From Chloroflexi bacterium TSY (GTDB lineage: Bacteria; Chloroflexota; Anaerolineae; Caldilineales; Caldilineaceae), in contig JAHBNG010000017.1 in the NCBI GenBank assembly GCA_019217005.1, positions 1 through 64,000 of the forward strand: a DNA stretch of 64,000 nt, given 5' to 3'. Below the pieces are notes generated by a model. That model had not been told where the DNA came from, did no database searches, and saw nothing but the letters and a program-made list of their open reading frames with translations. Positions within the stretch are counted from its first letter, which is position 1; each line of letters starts with the position of its first letter. This document shows, in pieces, positions 47,025 to 56,020 of the stretch. Made by a program: the position numbers and the translations under genes.

Positions 47025-48528
47025 CTTTACTTTCTGGTAAAAGAAAAGAGATGAGGTGAGAAATGTGACAAAAAGCGGTTAGCGTTTCATCCTAAAGGTA
47101 GAGAACCCAAAAAGGAGGAAGGAATGCTAACCGCGCCAGAAATAACTATAGCAGTACTGATGAATGTATTGCAAGTAACGCCGGTGGGAACAAACGTAAA
47201 TGTAATGCGTCTGATGTGGGCGATGATGAATGGGTCGTTTCTGAAAAGTCGAGGAGCAATCCATAGTGGATTGAGTGAAAGCGGGTTTGAAGATGAGGAG
47301 CTCCGGCGAAGCTGGTGGAGCTTTCGATATGGATCATGGGATATTGCAAGCCTGCTCTCATCGTGGCAAGAAGAAGTGGAGTGGAAAGGGGAATGGGAGG
47401 CAAAAAAGTTAGAAGGATACCGAGTGAAAAGCATAGATATCACAGGGTTCTGGCGACCGAAGCTGCAAGGGAAAGTGAACCGACTCTATAACTCAACGGC
47501 TCGTCGGGCATTGCCCGCGCTCATCTTTGGAGTGATGATAAGCTCGGGGGAGATAGGCGGGAAACGAGTGCCACTGCTCAAGGCAATCATGAGATGCGAG
47601 GTAGGCACAAAGGAAAGTGAGTTTCGGAAAAAGCTGCTGAAAGAGACCAAGAAATCACTGGAGTCAGACGAAGTGGCGGTGGTCGATGCCGGGTTTACAA
47701 TCAGAGAAATGCTAGAAAGCGACGTCGACCGATTTGTCCTTCGGGAAGCGATTAACTGCACAGAGCGCCGCAATGAGTTACCCGAACGTAAGGAAAAAGG
47801 CAGACCACCCGAATATGGTGATATTGTGCGTCCGCTCTCTCGATGCTATAGGGGAAAGCGACTCGAGGCCACAACTCCAGACTCGTTTGGTCAATTTGTC
47901 TATAGTGGTCGCCTGATTCGCTATCAAGCATGGCACAATCTCGTCCCCAGGACAACCAAGGTGGATACAGCCAACCGCACCTATTCGATTTACGTCTTTC
48001 AGGATCCTGCTTATCACACACCTTTGGTTCTGGCGACCGTCATGGCTTTACAAGCTGAAACCATTTATCTTTTCTCTCTGGAGCGCTGGCCTGTTGAACA
48101 TCCCCCCTTGGCTTCCAAGCAGATGATTGGCTTACATCGTCAATTTGTTCATGCCGATGAGGCTTGCTTCCGCTTACCTGAACTAGGGCTGCTGGCTGGC
48201 AATCTTCTTTCCCATTTAGCCGCTTCTCTTCCTCCCATACCGACTGGCTACTGGGATCGAGAGCCTCAAGCCACTCCCGGCAGGCTGCGCCGTGTTCTCT
48301 CGAGTGCTCTTTTTCCAACTCCCGACCAACTCGACCCTGACTTTCGGAAAAAGGCCTCGGTTTCACACCATTTACCTAAAGGCGTTCTCGCTCATCGCCG
48401 CCTCAATGCCGCTGCTTAAACTAGCCGAGCACTATTTTTACATTTTATCCCGTTTTTTCAGGGTGGATTCTTTTTTCCGCCCCTTTCGGTTTGCCCTTTG
48501 TCACTCAAGCCTTTACCAGAAAGTAAAG
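47025..48528 (+). mobile_element. IS-A copy 5, complete and intact (1504 bp)
   Basis: 17-bp perfect ends CTTTACTTTCTGGTAAA; 5-bp duplication AGGAA (47020-47024, 48529-48533). The right duplication includes the A of the glycosyltransferase ATG. This is the reference copy for the family. Confidence 0.95.
47124..48419 (+). CDS. IS-A transposase, intact (DDE type, family not assigned)
   Basis: A 431-residue protein preceded by AAAAGGAGGAAGGA. Likely catalytic residues: the Asp of VKSIDITGFWRPKL, the Asp of VAVVDAGFTIREML, and the Glu of FSLERWPVEHPPLASKQMI, in the order of a DDE/IS4-like fold with a beta-strand insertion between the second Asp and the Glu. The N-terminal part (VNVMRLMWAMMNGSFLKSRG) is probably the DNA-binding region. 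I cannot place it in a named family; the 5-bp duplication and 17-bp ends are recorded to help. All other copies in the window are broken or cut off, so this one could drive the rest. Confidence 0.9.
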   Translation: MLTAPEITIAVLMNVLQVTPVGTNVNVMRLMWAMMNGSFLKSRGAIHSGLSESGFEDEELRRSWWSFRYGSWDIASLLSSWQEEVEWKGEWEAKKLEGYRVKSIDITGFWRPKLQGKVNRLYNSTARRALPALIFGVMISSGEIGGKRVPLLKAIMRCEVGTKESEFRKKLLKETKKSLESDEVAVVDAGFTIREMLESDVDRFVLREAINCTERRNELPERKEKGRPPEYGDIVRPLSRCYRGKRLEATTPDSFGQFVYSGRLIRYQAWHNLVPRTTKVDTANRTYSIYVFQDPAYHTPLVLATVMALQAETIYLFSLERWPVEHPPLASKQMIGLHRQFVHADEACFRLPELGLLAGNLLSHLAASLPPIPTGYWDREPQATPGRLRRVLSSALFPTPDQLDPDFRKKASVSHHLPKGVLAHRRLNAAA

Positions 48529-48532
48529 AGGA

Positions 48533-49729
48533 ATGAAGATCGTTTTTGTAGCACCATTTGGGCTGGGGCAGAAGACGACGGTTTGGGCACGAATTCTTCC
48601 GCTGGCACAGGCACTCGCGAAGAATGGTCATTGCGCCACAATTCTGATCCCACCCTGGGATACACCAGAGCAAGCCGGAACAACCTGGAACGAGCAGGAA
48701 GTGAATCTGATAAACGTCCAGCTCACGGGTGGCCTCCCCTTGATTACACTCCGTCTCTTACGTCAGATTCGACAGCTCAATCCCGACATTGTCCATGTGG
48801 TCAAACCCAGAGCCTATGCAGGGTTGGTTCAATGGTGGTTGTGGATCCGCCGCCTTTGGACTCGCTTCACAAATCAACCCCATCGTCCCGAGATCTTTCT
48901 CGATATTGATGACTGGGAACAGGCTTGGAATGCCATTAACGATTACCATCCTCTTGTTGCGCACTTTCTCACATGGCAGGAAGAATGGGGCATCCGTCAT
49001 GCAGATGCGATTACGGCGGCCAGCCGCTGGCTCGTCAATCAAGCACGAGACTATGCACCGGAGACGCCTGTGCTCTATTTGCCAAATGGTGTGCCAGACA
49101 TATCTGTAGTCAGGCAGCCAAACAAGACCTCCCATCCCCAAAAAATTCTCTTTTTCACGCGTTTTATGGAAGTAGAGCCAGAATGGTTCAGTGCGTTTTG
49201 GTCAGCGTTGACTGCTCGGTTATCAACCGTTCATCTGCTGATTGCAGGGAATGCGCTAGAACCTAGACGGGAGCAGCTCTATCAAGAGGCAGTTCGACGG
49301 GGACAAGAAAAACAGCCGACTGCTCAAAAACTGAATCAGATCGAATGGCTTGGCTTCATCCCCCCGGAAACCTTACCCGAACTTTATCATTCCGTACAGT
49401 GTGCGATCTTTCCTGCCAAACCGATTCCATTGCTGCAAGCAAAATGTAGCGTTAGGCTGGCCTCGACTTTGCTCTATGGGGTTCCGGTCGTGGCAAGTGC
49501 AGTGGGTCAACAAGCTGAATATGGGGCAGATGGCGCGGCTGTCTTGGTGCCGCCTGATGCATCACCGACAGAGTTTGCAAAGGCTGTGAGCCAATTATTG
49601 TCACAGCCGGAACAGCAACAAACGCTCATTCAACAGGCTAAGCTGAATTTGCAACAGCGATTTAATTGGACAGGTTTGGGAAAGAAGTTAGAATATTTCT
49701 ATGATGAAAATACCCTTCGCTCTTCATAA
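48533..49729 (+). CDS. glycosyltransferase, GT-B fold (family 4-like)
   Basis: A 398-residue sugar transferase. The N-terminal domain begins KIVFVAPFGLGQKTTVWAR, with the Gly-rich acceptor loop. The C-terminal nucleotide-sugar domain has KILFFTRFMEVEPEWFSAFW, EWLGFIPPETLPELYHSVQ and LASTLLYGVPVVASAVGQQAEYG, where the usual Glu-x7-Glu motif is modified. It is likely cytosolic and involved in cell-surface polysaccharide or glycolipid synthesis. IS-A copy 5 inserted exactly at its start codon; the ATG survives because the target duplication regenerates it. The gene has lost its native leader and must rely on sequence at the IS end (AAAGAGGA) for ribosome binding and transcription. Confidence 0.88.
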   Translation: MKIVFVAPFGLGQKTTVWARILPLAQALAKNGHCATILIPPWDTPEQAGTTWNEQEVNLINVQLTGGLPLITLRLLRQIRQLNPDIVHVVKPRAYAGLVQWWLWIRRLWTRFTNQPHRPEIFLDIDDWEQAWNAINDYHPLVAHFLTWQEEWGIRHADAITAASRWLVNQARDYAPETPVLYLPNGVPDISVVRQPNKTSHPQKILFFTRFMEVEPEWFSAFWSALTARLSTVHLLIAGNALEPRREQLYQEAVRRGQEKQPTAQKLNQIEWLGFIPPETLPELYHSVQCAIFPAKPIPLLQAKCSVRLASTLLYGVPVVASAVGQQAEYGADGAAVLVPPDASPTEFAKAVSQLLSQPEQQQTLIQQAKLNLQQRFNWTGLGKKLEYFYDENTLRSS

Positions 49730-49837
49730 AGTGATTGGCAAAATTGTTCATCTGTTCTACAATATGAGAGAAGTCATGTATCATATACATCTATGGTAGA
49801 TAAATCGAGCATTCTGTGTTCAGGGAGCTGAAATCGA

Positions 49838-50548
49838 ATGGCAACCACAACCGTACCAGCAGAATCAATATTCGAAGCATCAACTGCTCTGGATGATGCA
49901 ACGTTGGATTATTCTCAGGAACTTCCTCCAGATAATGATCCATACCGCTATGGATGGCGTGAAGTTTTGCAGGTAACAGAAAATGGTGAAGAAGAATTGG
50001 TCTACATACCGCTTACATTGGAAGACATTCTGCATCCCGAAGAGGACGACCGACGAATGCATGCTAAGGACCACGAACGTACCTGTTTCTATCTATATGG
50101 CGCAATCGACATGAACTTTTCTGATGATCCACATATTACTGTCTTACCCGATGTACGGATCGATTGGAATGTTCCTGGGTTGAGACCTATGACCCCTGAC
50201 ATTGCTGTCGTTTTCAATGTGCGAGAAGAGACCAACTGGAGTACCTTTTCTGTTGCAGACGAAGGAACTGCACCCAGCTTGGTAATTGAGATGACGTCTC
50301 CCACCACCCGCAACGTCGATTTGATCACAAAGAAGGAGAGGTATGCCCAGGTTGGTGTGCCCTTCTACTTCATTATCGACACGATTCCCAGGCGCGTACC
50401 GGTTGAGCGTCGGCTGATTGGCTATCGCTTGAGCGGCAATCAATATGTAGAGATCCAGCCAAATGAGCAAGGCTGGTTGTGGATGGAGCCAATGCCCTCT
50501 CATCCTGGCAAGGGCATCCGCGGATACTTGGGACCATCTGCAGAATAA
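49838..50548 (+). CDS. Uma2 family protein (DUF820, PD-(D/E)XK nuclease-like)
   Basis: A 236-residue member of the Uma2 family, common in Cyanobacteria and Chloroflexota. The nuclease-like core is visible as MTPDIAVVF (Asp), SLVIEMTSPTTRNVD (the E-x-x-S-P-x-T motif) and LITKKERYAQVGVPFYFIID (Lys pair, then the W/Y-h-D strand). The family has a restriction-endonuclease fold but its biological role is unsettled; many copies are thought to be mobile or selfish. It is preceded by CAGGGAGCTG as a ribosome site. Its last 49 bp overlap the converging tRNA methyltransferase gene. Confidence 0.9.
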   Translation: MATTTVPAESIFEASTALDDATLDYSQELPPDNDPYRYGWREVLQVTENGEEELVYIPLTLEDILHPEEDDRRMHAKDHERTCFYLYGAIDMNFSDDPHITVLPDVRIDWNVPGLRPMTPDIAVVFNVREETNWSTFSVADEGTAPSLVIEMTSPTTRNVDLITKKERYAQVGVPFYFIIDTIPRRVPVERRLIGYRLSGNQYVEIQPNEQGWLWMEPMPSHPGKGIRGYLGPSAE

Positions 50549-51459
50549 GCGTCGTTTGCCTCTTGCGCAGCCCGTTCCTCCGCTTTCTGGCGGGCGCGAT
50601 AGCGCTTCCGTTCGCGTGAGAGCCAGCGAGATTGGTCCACGTCATCCGCAATTGTCCGTGCAAAGACTAAATATCCCGTATGCCCCACCATCTCATCCTC
50701 TGGTCGCAGCCGATCAGGGACGGCCTTGTAGCGCCGCAAGAGCAACTCCTCCACCTCAACACAAGTAAAGGGCGCGTCCTCTAACGCTTTCAACAGATTT
50801 GTCACTTGATTCGTGGTTGGCATCAACGCTGCAAAATGACCACCCGGTGTCAGCGCAGCATGCACATGCTCCAAATAATTCCACGGATCTCGCACATCCA
50901 ACACCAATGCATCCACATTCACCTGTTGAAATCCATCTTCGATCGACGCACAGACCGCATCCACATAAGGCAGCATATTACAACGCTTCAGATTCTCTCT
51001 GGCAATATTGTAAACCGATTGGCGACGCTCATATGTATAGACACAGCCAGCCGGCGCAACGGCCCAAGCCAACACCAGCGTCAATGCCCCACTCCCCGTT
51101 CCAGCCTCAATCACCCGGCTTCCGGCCTGCAAATTCAGCCGATAAACCAGATAAGCTGCATCTTTGGGATAGATAATCTGCGTCCCCCGCTTCAAGCTAC
51201 GAATCAAGTCACTCAACGAAGGTTGCAAGATCAAGGCCGACTGACCAATCTGGCTCATGACGGTCGAACCATAACGCTGACCAATGATGTCGTCATGCTG
51301 ATACTTGCCACGATGGCTGTGCAAGATACGCCCCGCCTTGGCGCGAATCACAAAGCGCTTGTTGTCGTGGGTGAGGAGGAGGACGAGATCTTGTTCGGCG
51401 ACGCTCTTTTGGTTGGTGGGTGTTGGGATGGTGGTTGGTTGGGTTTCTGGCTGTTGCAT
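50500..51459 (-). CDS. trmI: tRNA (adenine58-N1)-methyltransferase, TrmI-like
   Basis: A 319-residue SAM-dependent methyltransferase of the TrmI/Gcd14 family, which makes m1A58 in the T-loop of tRNA. The N-terminal small domain includes GRILHSHRGKYQHDDIIGQ. The SAM site is VIEAGTGSGALTLVLAWAV; then VYTYERRQSVYNIARENL, ALVLDVRDPWNYLEHV and GGHFAALMPTTNQVTNLL follow in order. The C-terminal stretch RLRPEDEMVGHTGYLVFAR is characteristic. The first ~20 residues (Gln/Thr/Pro-rich) and the last 40 (charged, DQSRWLSRERKRYRARQKAE) are extensions. Expected to be a tetramer. Confidence 0.9.
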   Translation of the reverse strand: MQQPETQPTTIPTPTNQKSVAEQDLVLLLTHDNKRFVIRAKAGRILHSHRGKYQHDDIIGQRYGSTVMSQIGQSALILQPSLSDLIRSLKRGTQIIYPKDAAYLVYRLNLQAGSRVIEAGTGSGALTLVLAWAVAPAGCVYTYERRQSVYNIARENLKRCNMLPYVDAVCASIEDGFQQVNVDALVLDVRDPWNYLEHVHAALTPGGHFAALMPTTNQVTNLLKALEDAPFTCVEVEELLLRRYKAVPDRLRPEDEMVGHTGYLVFARTIADDVDQSRWLSRERKRYRARQKAEERAAQEANDAYSADGPKYPRMPLPG

Positions 51460-52009
51460 AGTGCAGAAAATTATACCGTAGAAGGTGAGAGAGTGTCATA
51501 ATCGTGCTCGTATGGGGAGAATATCGGCTGTATCATTTTGTCACATAATTGCTCCAGAAATGTCATTTATTGAACACCCCACTGTGTTAGTATAATATCG
51601 AGCCATAGTTATTGTTGTCTCTATCTACATAGTCTGCATGACTCCCTTAGCACATGCAGATTATGCGTGAGACAGCGGCGTTCCACAAGGCAGCAGTTAC
51701 CCAATTTTGATAGAAGAAAGTGCCAGAAGTCTAACAGATGTCTATTCGCATAGTTAGTGCTTATCCGAAAAGTTCTGTGACGATGTATTCTCGCTTGAGA
51801 AGCGGGTTGGACTCACAACCACTTTTCAGATAAGTTCTTAGCTCTAGATGCACATGCCGTTATTTTACCGTGGCTTTATCCAGTTCATTCTACACTTTTC
51901 GTTCCATAGCAACTCATATATGAAAATGAGTTGACTCGACTACAATGTGAAGTACCTTCTTATCCGTGATAGTGCTCAGCATATTCATAAATGGAGTGGG
52001 GAGAATCCG
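51460..52009. other. intergenic region with hairpin repeat
   Basis: 550 bp between divergent trmI and the ATPase regulator. Besides repeat E (51756-51840) I see AT-rich sequence likely to hold the two promoters, but no clear gene or RNA. Confidence 0.5.
51756..51840. repeat. dispersed 85-bp hairpin repeat E, copy 3
   Basis: Nearly identical in layout to 11081-11165. The arms are AGTGCTTATCCGAAAAGTTC and the complement of ACTTTTCAGATAAGTTCTTA, with a smaller hairpin TCTCGCTTGAGAAGCGGG between. Confidence 0.75.
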
Positions 52010-53615
52010 ATGAGTTACCCTCAAATGTTACATAACAAATGGCTCGAATTTCCTGATACATATCGAGCAGAGGCAATTGCCTCGATTTTACAATGGATTG
52101 CGTTGGGCGAAAGCGGTGTCGTTATCGGTGGTAGCGGAAGCGGTAAAACGAACATTGCAGGATATATCGCTTCACGCTCAGATGTGAGACGAATGCATCT
52201 GCCCGGGACCAACGAAGATTACTTGTTTCTCTCTCTTGATCTCAACGGCTTACCCATCATGAATATGGTGAACTTTTATCGGACAATGCTCGATCAGATA
52301 CAGCATTGTGGAATAGATTATCCTGAACTAGTACAGACAATCTCATCTATCGTTTCTGATCCGGTTAGCAAAGATGATGCATTGGCCCTCTATTTGGCAC
52401 TACAACGTGCGCACAATCTGCTCATCGGTCAGGCCGGTATACATGTGATCTGGCTATTCGATCGCTTTGACGAAGGGTGCGAACGATTGGAGGCAGATAC
52501 ATTAAATAGTTTGCGCAACTTACGCGACCAGTTCAAAGATCGGCTATCCTACATTGCCTTTACGCGCTATCCCTTAGCCAGGTTACGCCCACCAGCCGAA
52601 TATGACGAATTTCATGAAATCATGGTCATGCATACTTGCTGGATTGGCCCCATGAATCGATGTGACGGAGAGTGGGTGGCTCAGCAGGTCATGACACGCT
52701 ATGCGACAAACTTTTCTGAAGCAGCCATTGCCACTATTTATGATCTCTGTGGCGGGCTACCTGCTTTTCTGAAGATTGCCTTTTCCGCGTTGGCTAGTGG
52801 TGAATTATCAACCAATACTTCTATGGTCGAATGGCAGGAAAAATTGTTGGCGCTGCCTGCTATGTGGCGGAACTGCGAGGAGATCTGGGATAGCTGTTCC
52901 GAAGAAGAACAGACCATGCTTGCGTCGCTTGCAGCGCGACGTGAAATCACACGTCACGCCAAAGTGGCGGCGAGCTATTTAGAACCGATTGGATTCATCA
53001 CATCCGTTTCGCTTGGCAATCCGGCTATTAGCCAACGGCGGCTCTTTTCGCCTCTTTTTGCCAAGTTTATTCGACAGCAGCAATGTGGGCCTGGACAAGG
53101 CATCCATATTGCGCATGGAATTGTTTATCAGGATGGAGAGCCACTCTCGGATGAATTGTCCCCGCTCGAATTCCGTCTACTAGAGTATTTGTGGAAGCAC
53201 GCTGACGAAGTTTGTACTAGACAAGATCTGACAGACTCAGTAGATCCAAATTTCAGGTTTTGAGAGAGAATTCTGGCTAAACAGTTGACATAAATACAAA
53301 TTTGCCGGTCGATATCTAGTTTTTGCGTTAGATTTGGGCGATTTTCAGATATGAAATAGGTTGTTTTCTGTAACCGAAATCTGAATAAATGACTCCAAAA
53401 TCCCTGCAATCTCGACTGAAAATAGCCAAAAACGCCAAATTTGGATCTACTGAGACTATTTATGGCCACATGATGTTGTAGTCGATCAAAGTCTCGATAC
53501 GCGGTTGACTTCAGTCGCCAGACGTTTACGCAATGCCATTAAAGCCGATTCTGAGCATCAGTATATTCACACAGTTCGTGGACGAGGGTATCGGTTCAGT
53601 CAGCCGATTGTGTGA
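52010..53615 (+). pseudogene. STAND-like ATPase with C-terminal OmpR-type winged helix, split by MITE-B
   Basis: The start at MSYPQMLHNKWLEFPD follows GGGGAG. Walker A is VVIGGSGSGKTNIAGYI (about residue 42); a Walker B-like HVIWLFDRFDEG lies near residue 150. The rest looks like an AAA/NACHT-type NTPase plus helical lid. The C-terminal Trans_reg_C domain starts LSPLEFRLLEYLWKHADEVC and is cut at 53237 by a 215-bp MITE. Removing the MITE and one AGACT restores 461 codons, through RQDLTDYLWPHDVVVDQSLD and HTVRGRGYRFSQPIV. The truncated protein keeps the ATPase but loses the DNA-recognition helix. Probably an NTP-dependent sensor-regulator, perhaps of the neighbouring receptor gene. Confidence 0.87.
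53238..53452. mobile_element. MITE-B copy 2 (215 bp) in the ATPase/regulator gene
   Basis: 16-bp ends CAGTAGATCCAAATTT; 5-bp duplication AGACT (53233-53237, 53453-53457). Nearly identical to copy 1. Confidence 0.94.
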
Positions 53616-53823
53616 AGCTTTCTGTAGAAAATTGGAAGTGGGTGGCTGGAAGTGGGTGTATGACCTATCTTGAGCATCTTTACTGTAAATATGACTCATC
53701 ACTCACCGGTCGTCCACTACGAGAAAATCGGGCCTTCAATTTTATTCAGTATCAGTAGACCGCAACGCGGAGTCGCCATGCATGGTGCAGCATTCTCTAA
53801 TGCGGCGTTACTCGACTGTGACC

Positions 53824-55954
53824 GGCGTTCTCTATTACACGCAGTAGACATAAAAGTTAAAGTGGTTGCTGTTGAAAAGTTGATTCAAAGGCATTCTCCA
53901 AAGTGGGACCCCAAATAGCGGGGTCAGGTTCAGGGATAGCGTAAACAGAATGTGAAGCCATAGCGGCTAAATAATGCTGCTGAATGGTTTCATCGTAGAG
54001 CTGTGCATAAAGCATGGTGGTATCGATATGAGTGTGCCCCATGAGTTTCTGCAAGGTAGTGATGGGCATAAGGCCACTGTTGAGCAAACGGGTGGCAAAG
54101 GTATGGCGCAAGCGATGAGGAGTGACGCCCTCTAAGTTAGCTTCTTGGGCGGCAAAGGCATGAAGATGGTTGCGCACATAATTGGCTCGAAGAGGTAAGC
54201 CATCGCGTAGTAAAAGCGGGGAATGAGTAGCCAGGTCATCGGTGCGATGTTGCAGATGGGCATCGATGGCAAGAGCAGTGCGTTGGGTAACAGGCAACCG
54301 ACGGTCACGATGGGATTTGGCATCTCGAACGAGCAGAGTCTGTGTATCCGAATTCCAGTCAGAAACGAGCAGAGCTTGCACTTCGCCCATACGTAGCCCA
54401 GCATCAACCAGAATAAGAAACCAAGCACGGTCAAGGAGGTCGGAAGGAGAAAGGCTCTGAGCCGTTGAGTTTAAGACGAACTGTTCAAGTTGAGCAAATT
54501 CATGCTGGCGCAACGGACGAGGTAAGGTAGTGGGTCGTTTGAGACGTTGAATGCGATATAAAGCCGGAGCGATCGACTGGCCACATTCTTCAGCAAAATG
54601 CAGAAAACACTTGAGGGTACAAATAAAATGATTGATGGTATGGACGGAATACTCTAAGTCACATAGGTGGGTGATGTAGTCTTGGAGATCGCGCCGTCTT
54701 AGTTCGGATAAGCTGGAGAGCATGCGCTGGTCGAGCATCCATTGCCAACCGCGTTGGAGTTCGCCAAGCCACTGAAGGGCTCGTTCCCGCCGATAGAGGG
54801 CTTTCCAGCGTAATTGCTGGTGGAGAAGTAATGAGATGATGGGTTGATGAAGCCAGAGCGGCAATGAGGTGAGACGTTGACGGATCTCATCAGCGGACAA
54901 ACAGATGCCAACAGCTGGCTCCACTGTGCGATGTTCAGAAGGCACAGTATTCTCTGTCTCTATTGCAGATGTCGTTCCTTCAATATCCGAGCATGCGGCT
55001 TGGCGAGACAACTGCTCCATAGCAGCTTCATAGTCGGCTCGCATATCAGGATTGGCACCATCGATGTAAATCTGGGTCGTTTTCAATTGACTGTGGCCCA
55101 ACCAATGAGAGAGACTAGGCAGTGGCATACGCGACTCTGCCATTCGTCTGGCGAAGGTATGGCGCAGGCGATGACAGGAGACCTCGTTCTCGGAGAGTCC
55201 GGCTTGCTGACGGTAATAATCGAGGCGCTCCTGGATTCCGCGGACACTGATGCCTTTGTGACGACGAGTCAGAAACAGATGGCTATCGACTGCATCAGGA
55301 CGCTCATCCATATAGCTCACCAACAGCGCTGTGGTTTCTGGCGTCAACCAGACTCGACGCTCTTTGTTCCCTTTGCCGCGTACGCGCAGTGACCACAGTT
55401 CGTCCGGATTTATGGCAGCTTCAATATCGCCCATCTCTAGTTTCGACACTTCGCCCACCCGCAGGCCAACGTCGAGCATCAAGGCCAACATCACTTGGTC
55501 TCTTATCTGACCTTGACTCACGCTCCCCCCATAACTGGCGGACGATGCGTTCCGCTATATCTCTGGGAAGATGGCAACCTGTATCCAGTCGGTGTAGACG
55601 CCACACCACCGGGTTTGACCAGCTTTCGTCTTCTGCCTCATCCGCCAAGTAGTCGAAAAATCGGCTCAACGTTGCCACTCTGCGATTGACCGTCGCACTG
55701 CTCATCCCCGCTTCGAGTTGCGCCGTTACAAACGTCGTTATCTCTTGGCGACCTATCTCTCTTGGTCTTTTTTCTATCACCTGGCCAAATTGATTTAGGT
55801 CACTTTCGTAATGTTTTACAGTTTCGCTTTGCGGAGAAAGCATTCTCACATGGGCACAGAATCCTGTTACTGCGGCGCTAAATTCTTGGTTCATTTTGGC
55901 CTCCTAGGGCTATTTTACCCCTTTTTTGGCCTACTGCGTGTAATAGAGAACGCC
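53824..55954 (-). mobile_element. inverted-repeat-bounded tyrosine-recombinase element (2.1 kb)
   Basis: Perfect 24-bp inverted repeats (53824-53847, read GGCGTTCTCTATTACACGCA then GTAG; complement at 55931-55954) enclose only one gene, a double tyrosine recombinase. This layout recalls RIT (recombinase-in-trio) elements but with two fused recombinases. No target duplication is evident; a weak direct similarity (CTCTAAYGCGG) lies just outside both ends. Confidence 0.8.
53857..55894 (-). pseudogene. tandem (double) tyrosine recombinase, one frameshift
   Basis: One ~678-codon gene encoding two complete integrase units. Unit 1 has the SAM-like core (VTAQLEAGMSSATVNRRVAT) and catalytic GLRVGEVSKLE, KGNKERRVWL, HRLRHTFARRM and LGHSQLKTTQIY. 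Unit 2 has its own core (HTINHFICTLKCFLHFAEEC) and GLRMGEVQALL, KSHRDRRLPV, HRLRHTFATRLL and MGHTHIDTTMLY. Both carry the Arg-Lys-HxxR-His-Tyr set. A run of six G (55525-55530, minus strand) shifts the frame; five would give RQLWGSVSQGQ and an open fusion. This may be a real mutation, a sequencing error or programmed slippage. Confidence 0.85.
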
Positions 55955-56020
55955 TCCTCTAACGCGGTCTACGAGTATGAGTGGTTGCATTATTTTCCCC
56001 AAAGAAAGGAAACAAATTTA

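Noticed and set aside
53754..53850. Integron-type attC site near the double recombinase
   Set aside because: Some inverted similarity (CAGTAGAC, GTAGACCGC) exists, but no core GTTRRRY sites or gene cassettes are seen.
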